Origin: Frigoribacterium sp. Leaf263
Lineage (GTDB): Bacteria; Actinomycetota; Actinomycetes; Actinomycetales; Microbacteriaceae
Direction of reading: 5' to 3'
DNA length: 64,000 nt
NCBI RefSeq assembly: GCF_001422285.1
Contig: NZ_LMMO01000004.1
Location: 631-64,630, forward strand
A program made the position numbers and the translations under genes. Shown piece after piece: positions 57,798 through 64,000 of this stretch. Every line of letters starts with the position of its first letter. Positions within the stretch are counted from its first letter, which is position 1. Below the pieces are notes generated by a model. The model did no database searches. It worked only from the letters and a program-made list of their open reading frames with translations, and was not told the origin of the DNA.

Positions 57798-57831
57798 AAC
57801 GGGACACCGCCGGATCAGGCGGTGTCCCGTT
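57798..57831 (-). terminator. terminator of the oxidoreductase/isomerase operon
   Basis: AACGGGACACCGCC (57798-57811) pairs perfectly with GGCGGTGTCCCGTT (57818-57831) around GGATCA. On the minus strand it follows the Gfo/Idh/MocA stop. Confidence 0.85.
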
Positions 57832-57880
57832 CGTTCGCGACGCGGCAGGCCGAACCGGCCCGGCCGACCCGATGCAGCCG

Positions 57881-59014
57881 CTACAGGGTCGCGGCCGCCG
57901 GGTCCCAGCTCTCGGGCAGGGGCGCGGGCTTCGCCACGCTCGACGCGACGTCGACGGCGGCGCCGCTCTCGGCCGCCTCCGACACCGCGAGCAGCACGTC
58001 GAGCACGTGAGCCGCGACCGCACCGCTGGCCCGCTCGGTCTCGCCGCCGCGGATCGCCCGCGCCAGGTCGAGCACGCCCGAGCCGCGACCGTAGGTCGAG
58101 CCGACGGCGGTGAGGGTGGTCGGCTCGTCCTGACCGAAGCGGTACAGGGTCGAGTCGCCCTCGAACATGTTCGGGTCGGGCAGCACGATGGTGCCCTCGG
58201 TGCCGCTGATCTCGACGAAGCCCGCCCGGGGCAGCGCGTTCTGGAACGAGAACGTCGACTGCGCCGACTGCCCGCCCTCGAACTGGATCAGAGCCGCGTG
58301 GTGCGTCGGCACCTCGACGGGGAACGTCTGCCCGGCGCGCGGGCCGCTGCCGATCGTCCGCGTGTCGAACGACTTCGACGAGACCGCGCTGACGCGGCTG
58401 GCCGAGCCGAACGCGTGCACGAGCGTGCTGACGTAGTACGGACCCATGTCGAAGAGCGGACCGGCGCCGATCGCGAACAGGAAATCGGGGTTGGGGTGCC
58501 ACGACTCGGGGCCGGGCACGTGGAACATCGTCGTCGCCGTGAGCGGCTCCCCGATGTCGCCGCGCGCGATGGCGCGCATCGCCGACTGGATGCCGGCGCC
58601 GAGCACGGTGTCGGGGGCGCAGGCGACCCGCACGCCGGCGGCGTCGGCCGCGGCGAGCAGGTCGCTGCCCGACCGGTGGTCGAGGGCCAGGGGCTTCTCG
58701 CTCCAGACGTTCTTGCCCGCGGCGATGATCTGGCGGCCGACCTCGGCGTGGACGGCCGGGATCGTCAGGTTGACGACGATCTCGATCTCGTCGATCGCGA
58801 GCAGCTCGGCGACCGTGCCGTGACCGGGCACGCCGTAGGCCTCGGCCTGGGTGCGGGCGCGATCCGCGTCGATGTCGGCGACGAACAGCACCTTCAGGTC
58901 GGCGAACGCCGTCATGTTCTCGAGGTAGGTCCCGCTGATGACCCCGGCGCCGATGACGCCGACGCCGACGGGGCCCGAGCCGCGGGCGGACGAGGCCGTG
59001 GTGGCCGCGCTCAT
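57881..59014 (-). CDS. Gfo/Idh/MocA family oxidoreductase
   Basis: The 377-residue NAD(P)-dependent sugar dehydrogenase has the Rossmann motif GVIGAGVISGTYLENM and the EKPL motif in NVWSEKPLALDH, and a C-terminal alpha/beta domain. It oxidises or epimerises a sugar or cyclitol. The ATG overlaps the stop of the isomerase gene (ATGA), so the two enzymes act in one pathway. A terminator follows. The substrate is not evident. Confidence 0.92.
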   Translation of the reverse strand: MSAATTASSARGSGPVGVGVIGAGVISGTYLENMTAFADLKVLFVADIDADRARTQAEAYGVPGHGTVAELLAIDEIEIVVNLTIPAVHAEVGRQIIAAGKNVWSEKPLALDHRSGSDLLAAADAAGVRVACAPDTVLGAGIQSAMRAIARGDIGEPLTATTMFHVPGPESWHPNPDFLFAIGAGPLFDMGPYYVSTLVHAFGSASRVSAVSSKSFDTRTIGSGPRAGQTFPVEVPTHHAALIQFEGGQSAQSTFSFQNALPRAGFVEISGTEGTIVLPDPNMFEGDSTLYRFGQDEPTTLTAVGSTYGRGSGVLDLARAIRGGETERASGAVAAHVLDVLLAVSEAAESGAAVDVASSVAKPAPLPESWDPAAATL

Positions 59015-59826
59015 GCCGACGCCTCGGTGTCGTTCTCGGCGAGCCAGGCGAACGAGGCGGCGATGCCCTCGAAGACGTCGCCCGAGTAGGCGTCGAACTC
59101 GACGACGCGGAGGGCGTGCGGTGCCGCGGCGAGGATCGCCCGCACGTCGACGTCGCCCTGACCGGCGGGGGTCTGGTTCTCGAACGCGGCGGCGAGCGCC
59201 TCGGGCACGATCAGAGCGCTCTCGCTGCTCGGCAGGGCGGTGGCGATGTCACCGCTGACCTTGCCGTCCTTGATGTGCAGCAGCTGCACGCGGTCGCCGA
59301 GCGACCTCAGCACGGCGGGGGTGTCGGCGCCGCCGACGGTCGCCCAGAAGGTGTCGAGCTCGAGCACGACCGAGGGCGAGAGCTGCTCGACGAAGAGGTC
59401 GTAGATGGGGCGGCCGTCGACCTTGTTCGTGAACTCCCACTGGTGGTTGTGGTACCCGAAGCGGAGGCCGTGACCGGCGGCCAGCTCGGCGAGCTCGTTG
59501 ACGCGCTCGGCGATGACCTTCGCGTCGTCGGCGGTCTGCCAGCGGTCGCTCGGGATGAACGGGTCGATGACCGTCTCGATGCCGATCTCCTTCGCCGCGT
59601 CGAAGAAGCGCTGGGGGTCGTCGGCGTCGATCACGGCGCTGTGGCCGCTCGGAGCGGTGACGCCGGCGGCGGTCAGCGCGGCGGCGATCTCGGTGGGGTT
59701 GTCGGCGAAGCCGTACGGCTCAACCTTCGTGAAGCCGATCTCGGCGAGGCGGGCGACGCTGCCCGACAGGTCGGCGGCGATGGCGTCGCGCACGCTGTAG
59801 AGCTGAACGGAGGGTGTGCTGCTCAT
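59011..59826 (-). CDS. sugar phosphate isomerase/epimerase (AP endonuclease 2 family TIM barrel)
   Basis: The 271-residue TIM-barrel protein starts VQLYSVRDAIAADLSGSVARLAEIGFTKVE and has metal-ligand patterns GYHNHQWEF, LELDTFWA, LLHIKDG and VVEFDAY. It is typical of xylose isomerase-like epimerases paired with Gfo/Idh/MocA dehydrogenases, as here. It is co-transcribed with the oxidoreductase by ATGA overlap. AAAGGAGTACCCC precedes the ATG, an excellent ribosome binding site. Confidence 0.92.
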   Translation of the reverse strand: MSSTPSVQLYSVRDAIAADLSGSVARLAEIGFTKVEPYGFADNPTEIAAALTAAGVTAPSGHSAVIDADDPQRFFDAAKEIGIETVIDPFIPSDRWQTADDAKVIAERVNELAELAAGHGLRFGYHNHQWEFTNKVDGRPIYDLFVEQLSPSVVLELDTFWATVGGADTPAVLRSLGDRVQLLHIKDGKVSGDIATALPSSESALIVPEALAAAFENQTPAGQGDVDVRAILAAAPHALRVVEFDAYSGDVFEGIAASFAWLAENDTEASA

Positions 59827-59902
59827 GGGGTACTCCTTTGTTCCGGTGGTCTCGGGGGCGTGCCGGGGGACTCGAGTGCGCGAGAACGGACGCCGGTGAC
59901 CA

Positions 59903-59937
59903 TTCAACTACTTCTGTCGACGCACATGCAAAAGTTG
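59903..59937. promoter_or_regulatory. operator/promoter candidate of the sugar operon
   Basis: TCAACTACTTCTG and GCAAAAGTTG are the ends of an interrupted palindrome (CAACT...AGTTG) about 75 bases upstream of the isomerase start. On the minus strand TTGCAT and TAGTTG are plausible but short-spaced (15 bases) promoter boxes. It resembles sites for LacI or ROK regulators. Confidence 0.35.
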
Positions 59938-59977
59938 TCCGTTCATCGGCAGGCCGAGGAGGTGCGGCGACGGAGCC

Positions 59978-59988
59978 GAGGAGGCGCG
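59978..59988 (+). repeat. dispersed repeat copy, hairpin partner
   Basis: GAGCCGAGGAGGCGCGCGCG forms an 11-bp stem with the inverted copy at 60001. A degenerate copy (GCCGAGGAGGTGCGGCG) lies just upstream at 59953. Confidence 0.85.
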
Positions 59989-60000
59989 CGCGACCGGCAG

Positions 60001-60011
60001 CGCGCCTCCTG
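60001..60011 (-). repeat. dispersed repeat copy, hairpin partner
   Basis: GCGCGCCTCCTGCCG pairs with AGGAGGCGCGC at 59979, making a hairpin between the sugar-operon promoter and the SRPBCC gene. Confidence 0.85.
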
Positions 60012-60043
60012 CCGTTCCGGCCCTCGACTCCGAACCACCCGGC

Positions 60044-60529
60044 ATGACGACCACCGCGAGCGCCACCCGCGAGATCACGACGACCGCCCCGCTCCGCCGG
60101 GCGTGGGAGATCGGAACGCCCCTCGACCCGGTCGGCTTCTATCCGAGCTGGGGACCCCTGCCCGAGGTCGAGGCCGTCCACGGACAGACCGGCGGGTGGG
60201 ACGCCCCCGGTCAGACGCGCCTCCTGCAGCTCTCGGGCGGCGGATCGGTGCGCGAGACGATCGTGCGGGTCGACACGCCGTCGCTGTTCATCTACGAGCT
60301 GACCGACTTCCGCGGGCCGCTCGAGAAGCTCGTCTCGGGCGGACGCGCGGCCTGGCGGTACATGCCCGACGGCGAGGGCACCCGGGTGCGCTGGCGCTAC
60401 ACCTTCACGGCGAAGCCCGGCGCGGGGCCCGTCGTCCGCGGGATCGTGCGCTTCGCGTGGGGTCCGTACATGACCCGCGTGCTCGCCGGGATCGGGGCCG
60501 AGCTCGACCGGGTCGGCGCTGCTCGCTGA
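60044..60529 (+). CDS. SRPBCC family protein
   Basis: The 161-residue cytosolic protein has the START/polyketide-cyclase-like pattern: an N-terminal strand ATREITTTAPLRRAWE, central VRETIVRVDTPSLFIYELTDFRGP, and a C-terminal helix RFAWGPYMTRVLAGIGAELDRV. These proteins bind a hydrophobic ligand in a helix-grip fold; the ligand is unknown. Repeat copy 60216 encodes TRLLQL in a strand. ATG start near the repeat hairpin. Confidence 0.8.
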   Translation: MTTTASATREITTTAPLRRAWEIGTPLDPVGFYPSWGPLPEVEAVHGQTGGWDAPGQTRLLQLSGGGSVRETIVRVDTPSLFIYELTDFRGPLEKLVSGGRAAWRYMPDGEGTRVRWRYTFTAKPGAGPVVRGIVRFAWGPYMTRVLAGIGAELDRVGAAR

Positions 60530-60736
60530 CGATCGGCGGCCCGGCCCGAACCTGCTTCTGAGCAGGACTTTGCACGCCCTGCAGCTTCACAGGAGCGTGG
60601 CGGCTGCTTGGCGGCACGCCCACAGCGGACTCTCACGTAGATTCGTCTCGGGAGTCATCCCGACGGTCGACGCATCCCTGCGCACCGACCGCCAACGCGC
60701 CTCACAGCCCCAGCCCGAAACCCGGAGCCCAACCCC
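60530..60736 (+). other. TerC upstream leader region
   Basis: This 207-base gap holds two hairpins close together: TCTCGGGA/TCCCGA near 60645-60663 and GGTCG/CGACC at about 60664-60692. It could be a structured leader, but it does not clearly match the manganese (yybP-ykoY) riboswitch that often precedes terC genes. Confidence 0.4.
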
Positions 60737-61786
60737 GTGAACATATCGCTGACCACCTGGCTCATCACCATCGCGGTGACGATCGCCTTCTTCGTCTACG
60801 AGTTCTTCACCCACGTCCGCAAGCCGCACGAGCCCACGATCGGCGAGTCCGCCCGCTGGTCGGCGTTCTACATCGGCCTCGCGCTGCTGTTCGGCGTCGG
60901 CATCGGCGTCACGAACGGCTGGGGCTACGGCGGCGAGTACTTCGCCGGCTACCTGACCGAGAAGGCGCTGTCGATCGACAACCTCTTCGTGTTCCTGCTG
61001 ATCATGACCGGGTTCGCCATCCCGCGGATGTACCAGCAGAAGGTGCTGATGATCGGCATCGTCATCGCGTTGATCATGCGCGCGGGCTTCATCGCCGCCG
61101 GCGCCGCGCTGATCGAGAACTTCTCGTGGGTCTTCTACATCTTCGGTGCGCTGCTGTTCGTGCTCGCCTACCAGCAGCTCAAGGGCGACCACGGCGGGAA
61201 CGCCGCCGACAACATGTTCGTACGCGTCGCCCGCCGCATCCTGCCCGTGCACGACGACTTCAACGGCGACAAGTTCACCGTCAAGATCTCGGGCAAGCGC
61301 TTCGTCACCCCGCTGCTGCTCTGCGTCATCGCGATCGGCTTCGTCGACCTGGTCTTCGCGCTCGACTCGATCCCCGCGATCTACGGCCTGACCAACGAGG
61401 CGTACATCGTCTTCACGGCCAACGCGTTCGCCCTGATGGGTCTGCGCCAGCTGTACTTCCTCATCGGCGGTCTGCTCGAGCGTCTCGTGTACCTCTCGCA
61501 GGGCCTCGCGGTCATCCTCGCGTTCATCGGTGTGAAGCTCGTCTTCCACGCCCTGCACGTCAACGAGGTGCCCTTCATCAACGGCGGAGAGCCGCTGCTC
61601 TGGGTGCCCGAGATCCCGATCTGGCTGTCGCTGCTGTTCATCGGCGCGACGATCACGGTCGCGACGGTCGCGAGCCTCGCGAAGACCCGCGGCGACAAGA
61701 ACAAGAACGACCGCACGACCGTCGAGGGCGAGCCCGTCACGCGTGCCACCGACGACGCGAATGACAAGGGCTCGGGTCGCCACTGA
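60737..61786 (+). CDS. TerC family membrane protein
   Basis: The 349-residue protein has about nine membrane helices and the TerC metal-site motifs ALSIDNLFVF and VFALDSIPAI with conserved acidic residues. TerC proteins export manganese or load secreted metalloproteins, and some give tellurite resistance. The C-terminal tail is charged (KTRGDKNKNDRTT). GTG start at 60737. A hairpin of two dispersed repeats follows 25 bases after the stop. Confidence 0.93.
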   Translation: MNISLTTWLITIAVTIAFFVYEFFTHVRKPHEPTIGESARWSAFYIGLALLFGVGIGVTNGWGYGGEYFAGYLTEKALSIDNLFVFLLIMTGFAIPRMYQQKVLMIGIVIALIMRAGFIAAGAALIENFSWVFYIFGALLFVLAYQQLKGDHGGNAADNMFVRVARRILPVHDDFNGDKFTVKISGKRFVTPLLLCVIAIGFVDLVFALDSIPAIYGLTNEAYIVFTANAFALMGLRQLYFLIGGLLERLVYLSQGLAVILAFIGVKLVFHALHVNEVPFINGGEPLLWVPEIPIWLSLLFIGATITVATVASLAKTRGDKNKNDRTTVEGEPVTRATDDANDKGSGRH

Positions 61787-61810
61787 CCCCGCTCGTGACA
61801 CCGTGACGCC

Positions 61811-61851
61811 GAGGAGGCGCGGGTCGGCTGATGCCGGCACCGCGCCTCCTT
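61811..61851 (+). terminator. terminator built from two inverted dispersed repeats
   Basis: GAGGAGGCGCGG at 61811 pairs with CCGCGCCTCCTTC at about 61840, an 11-12-bp stem, and TTCATTT follows. It is placed 25 bases after the TerC stop, as a terminator would be. Each arm is a copy of the dispersed repeat (61811-61821, 61841-61851). Confidence 0.8.
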
Positions 61852-61875
61852 CATTTGCGCGGGGGGCGCTGAGGG

Positions 61876-61951
61876 CACGACGCCGGGTCGTGGACACGAC
61901 GCCGGGTTGTGGACACGACGCCAGGTTGTGGACACGACGCCAGGTGCAAGA
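61876..61951 (+). repeat. 19-bp tandem repeat
   Basis: Three and a half copies of CACGACGCCGGGTCGTGGA (with C/T and G/A variants) start at 61876, 61895, 61914 and 61933. Confidence 0.85.
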
Positions 61952-62000
61952 GTGGCGTCGGGTCCATCTCCTGGCGCGGCAGCTCGCGGGGCGGGCCACG

Positions 62001-62061
62001 CCGCCACGAACTCGACACCCCGCCACGAGAAACGGTGGCGGGTTGTCGAGACGGTGGCGGG
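62001..62061. repeat. REP-like nested palindrome, family 2
   Basis: Two nested inverted repeats, CCGCCAC...CTCGACA and CCCGCCAC, pair with GTGGCGGG, TGTCGAG and GTGGCGG to make a 61-base hairpin. It is unrelated in sequence to the family at 36.6 and 41.5 kb but has the same architecture. Confidence 0.8.
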
Positions 62062-62203
62062 ATGTCCACGCGGGATGCGCGGGTCGACGGACGAGGGGCG
62101 GGTGCGCGCGGGATGCGCGGGGTCGACGGACGCGGGGCGGGCGCGGGGCGGGCGCGGGGCGGGTCAGCGGGACGCGGGGCGGGTGCGCGCGGGAGGCGCG
62201 CGG
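62062..62203. other. GC-rich repeat-laden stretch
   Basis: Imperfect GGGATGCGCGGGTCGACGGACG and GCGGGGCGGGC repeats fill this gap, ending with a repeat variant (GGGAGGCGCGCGGTC at 62191). I see no gene between the TerC terminator and the next minus-strand gene. Confidence 0.5.
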
Positions 62204-62794
62204 TCAGCGGGGGCGGGTGCTCGCGAGGTGCTCGTGGAACTCGGCGGCGACCGCGTGCGGCTCGGGGGTGAGGATGGTCACGGGATCGGCGTCGGCGATC
62301 TCGAGGACGACCCACGCGCCTCCTCGGAGTCGACGCCGGTGGTCGACGGGACTGACCTCGACGCCGACGATGCTCGCGACCGGCCACTCGGTGGGCTGCC
62401 CGCCGCGCAGCCGGGAGGTCAGATCGGGGAGGTACCGGAGGCGCCGGCTCGACAGGACGAACCGGCCCCCGTACCCGGCACCCCCGGTCGGCAGGATGAG
62501 CGCGGCGACCGTGCCCCAGAGGAGCGTCTCGCCCGGCTCGACCGGCAGGGAGCGCCACGAACCGTACGCGCGGAACTGAGCCAGCTGTGCGATGACGAGA
62601 CCGAGGGCGACGACTGAGATACCGACGACCATCACGTCACCGGTGGTCAGCCTGTCGCCAGCGAGGCGGATGGGCAGATGCAGTGCGACGAGCACCACCG
62701 GGACCAGCAGCTGCCAGAGCGCCGATCGACGCAACCGCCTTTCGGACCCGCTGCGCGGTGGGTCGAGCGGCGCCCGCAGCGTGCTCGTCGACAC
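62204..62794 (-). CDS. hypothetical membrane protein
   Basis: The 196-residue protein has two membrane helices (about 27-47 and 55-77), then a soluble, PH-like part with VEPGETLLWGTVAALILPTGGAGYGGRFVLSSRRLRYLPDL and a C-terminal beta-rich region. This resembles bacterial PH-domain proteins. The GTG at 62794, four bases after the upstream stop, is chosen because of coupling. Repeat copy 62315 encodes part of RRRLRGGAW. Confidence 0.65.
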   Translation of the reverse strand: MSTSTLRAPLDPPRSGSERRLRRSALWQLLVPVVLVALHLPIRLAGDRLTTGDVMVVGISVVALGLVIAQLAQFRAYGSWRSLPVEPGETLLWGTVAALILPTGGAGYGGRFVLSSRRLRYLPDLTSRLRGGQPTEWPVASIVGVEVSPVDHRRRLRGGAWVVLEIADADPVTILTPEPHAVAAEFHEHLASTRPR

Positions 62795-62798
62795 GAGG

Positions 62799-63398
62799 TC
62801 AGCTGCCGTCGCGAAGGTCGGCGGGCGCCGTCTCACCGAGCGCGATGCGGTCGAAGCGCGCCTCGCACGTCTCGCCCTGCGGCGCCTGCGCGAGGAACCC
62901 GACGTGGACCGGCCCGTCGACCTCGAGCCGGAACTGCCGCACGAACCGCCACTCGACTCCGTCGTCGGACGAGTGGAACGCCCAGCCCGGACCGACCCGC
63001 GTCACCCGCACGAACGCGGCATCGCCCTCGACGGCGGTCGAGTTCACGTCGTCCGACCAGCCGTTCGTGACGACGGTGACGATCATCGTCTCGCCCTGCG
63101 GGGAGTTCTCGAAGCAGATCTTGGCCCAGTGGTCGGGGTCGCTCCAGAGCGCGAGGGCCCCGGCGTCGAAGGTGGTGCGCGCGCCGACGATGGTGATGCG
63201 CGCCGAGAGCGTGAACTCGTCAGGGGCCTCGAAGCCGAGACTCGTCGCGGCGTGCTGGGGCTCGGCGCCGAGGGCGTCGTTCGTCCAGTCGACGCCGGGT
63301 GCGGAGCGCAGCACGAGAGCGCCGTCGGTGTCGAGCGACGCGTCGCCCTCGCCGTTCGTCCACGAGAGGGCGGGCAGTCCGGCGACGGTGAGGGTCAT
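62799..63398 (-). CDS. DUF1349 family protein
   Basis: The 199-residue protein matches the DUF1349 concanavalin-like fold: VDWTNDALGAEPQHAATSLGFEAPDEFTLSARI, then FDAGALALWSDPDHWAKICFE and VTVVTNGWSDDVN, and a terminal FHSSDDGVEWRFVRQF. Such proteins are related to regulators of sugar metabolism and to laminin-G-like folds. No catalytic residues are known. It is the first gene of a two-gene operon. Confidence 0.87.
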   Translation of the reverse strand: MTLTVAGLPALSWTNGEGDASLDTDGALVLRSAPGVDWTNDALGAEPQHAATSLGFEAPDEFTLSARITIVGARTTFDAGALALWSDPDHWAKICFENSPQGETMIVTVVTNGWSDDVNSTAVEGDAAFVRVTRVGPGWAFHSSDDGVEWRFVRQFRLEVDGPVHVGFLAQAPQGETCEARFDRIALGETAPADLRDGS

Positions 63399-63462
63399 GC
63401 GCCGACCCTAGCGGCGCGGGGTGGGAAGCGGGCGGCGAGCGCGGCGAGCTGCGGACAGAGCG

Positions 63463-63473
63463 GAGGAGGCGCG
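63463..63473 (+). repeat. dispersed repeat copy, intergenic
   Basis: AGCGGAGGAGGCGCGATGG; a second variant (GTGGGAGGCGCGGGCC) lies at 63481. Confidence 0.8.
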
Positions 63474-63568
63474 ATGGCGGGTGGGAGGCGCGGGCCGGCG
63501 GGAGCGCGGGCCAGCGGGGTGGTGGCGGACGTGCTCGGGTACCGTTGTCACGACCGCTGGGAGGCGAC

Positions 63569-64000
63569 GTGCTGGCTCGACAGGAACGCATGCTGCGTGC
63601 CGTCCTGTCCACCTCGGTCGGGGTGCTCGTCACGGCGACCGCCCACTCGCTCGGCGGGGGCGCGTTCCCGCCGCCGCTCCTCCTCGCCCTCGTGTTCGTC
63701 GCGGGCGTGCTCGGCTGCTTCGCCGCCGGCGGCCGCCGCGTCGCCCTGCCGAACCTCGTCGTCGCGATCGGCCTGCTCCAGGGGCTGCTGCACGTCGTCT
63801 TCTCGCTCGGACACGCGTCGGCCGGCGTCGACCCGACCCGCGCCTCCTCGACCGGATCCGGCGGTCATGGCGCTCACGCGCACCTCGCCTCGCTGCCCGA
63901 CGTCGGGGCCGCGACCGGCGACATGGGCGCCATGCCGTCGGGGACGATGGTCTGGGCGCACGTCGTCGCCGGTCTCGTCACGATCGTCTCCCTGCGCCTC
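63569..64000 (+). CDS. membrane protein, truncated at the window edge
   Basis: The first 144 residues have three to four membrane helices (about 10-30, 36-53, 62-80 and 127-143). An extracellular or linker segment rich in His, Ala and Met (GHGAHAHLASLPD, then TGDMGAMPSGTMVWAH) resembles proteins near copper-handling genes such as ycnI/copC. That link is inference. The GTG at 63569 has GGGAGG five bases upstream. Repeat copy 63839 encodes DPTRASSTG before the His-rich segment. Confidence 0.6.
   Translation, partial: MLARQERMLRAVLSTSVGVLVTATAHSLGGGAFPPPLLLALVFVAGVLGCFAAGGRRVALPNLVVAIGLLQGLLHVVFSLGHASAGVDPTRASSTGSGGHGAHAHLASLPDVGAATGDMGAMPSGTMVWAHVVAGLVTIVSLRL

Noticed and set aside
60530-60736. 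Manganese (yybP-ykoY) riboswitch upstream of terC
   Set aside because: Two hairpins are present but the conserved GGGGAGUA loop and its partner are not clear.
1496-63849. Chi or KOPS orienting sequence as an explanation for the dispersed repeat
   Set aside because: Both strands carry it in similar numbers here, whereas such sequences are strongly oriented. A genome-wide skew would reopen the question.
1-64000. Prophage, integrative element or genomic island
   Set aside because: No integrase, transposase, phage structural gene or att duplication beside the tRNA was seen, and composition is uniform.

Overview
The window is chromosomal DNA from a high-GC Gram-positive bacterium. It has very high GC, many GTG starts, many short GTGA/ATGA overlaps, leaderless genes with TAGNNT-type -10 boxes, a perfect actinobacterial SOS box and an IdeR/DtxR-type iron box. 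Gene content (NhaA, Dcd, Asp23 cluster, actinobacterial alanine dehydrogenase with divergent Lrp, CopB-type copper ATPase, TerC, DUF1992 and DUF805 proteins) suggests Actinomycetota, most likely Microbacteriaceae. The genus cannot be fixed from the sequence alone. I see no prophage, transposase, CRISPR array or rRNA. There is one tRNA (Gly, anticodon CCC).

Layout. 1-4.1 kb: truncated gene, glutathione peroxidase, then a minus-strand operon of acyl-CoA dehydrogenase-like, PIG-L deacetylase/methyltransferase fusion and family-2 glycosyltransferase. 4.1-8 kb: divergent Lrp regulator and alanine dehydrogenase, a small SOS-box gene, deoC and two small membrane proteins. 8-13.7 kb: a Ser/Thr kinase, an SDR, NhaA, a run of micro-ORFs and a NIPSNAP-like protein. 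14-22.7 kb: two-subunit GMC oxidoreductase, glutaminase, RecQ helicase, LysM-like anchored protein, DUF805 and DUF4190 proteins. 22.8-26.9 kb: an iron-boxed ferric-siderophore ABC operon. 27-36.6 kb: RbsD/FucU, lipoprotein, tRNA-Gly, a sigma factor/Asp23 envelope-stress cluster, quinone oxidoreductase, dCTP deaminase, AraC regulator and aldo/keto reductase. 36.6-44.3 kb: REP-like palindromes, TspO, CopB, DUF3817, SDR, a sulfite-oxidase-like protein with its flavin partner, and superoxide dismutase. 44.4-51.6 kb: two-component system, divergent EamA/LysR, and an M23 peptidase. 51.9-64 kb: NCS2 and SulP transporters, DUF1992, MFS, a sugar oxidoreductase/isomerase pair, SRPBCC, TerC, DUF1349 and a truncated membrane protein.

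The most striking signal is not a gene. A short non-palindromic word, AGGAGGCGCG, with extended consensus GCCGAGGAGGCGCGGGTCG, occurs 53 times by hand count on both strands, about once per 1.2 kb. It lies both inside genes (read as EEARV, DPRLLG, TRAS, RGGA or AGGAG, often in linkers or tails) and between them. Inverted pairs form hairpins, one of which looks like the terminator of the TerC gene. Single copies sit beside -10 boxes or supply a Shine-Dalgarno sequence. The density, two-strand distribution and terminator pairing resemble DNA uptake sequences of Neisseriaceae and Pasteurellaceae, which I do not know to be described in actinobacteria. That function is a hypothesis only.

Other repeats are two families of long REP-like palindromes, an 8 x 8-bp tandem array in a promoter spacer that could cause phase variation, and tandem hexamers or octamers that contain stop codons. 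Most genes are housekeeping, transport or stress functions: peroxide, superoxide, envelope, copper, iron and DNA damage.
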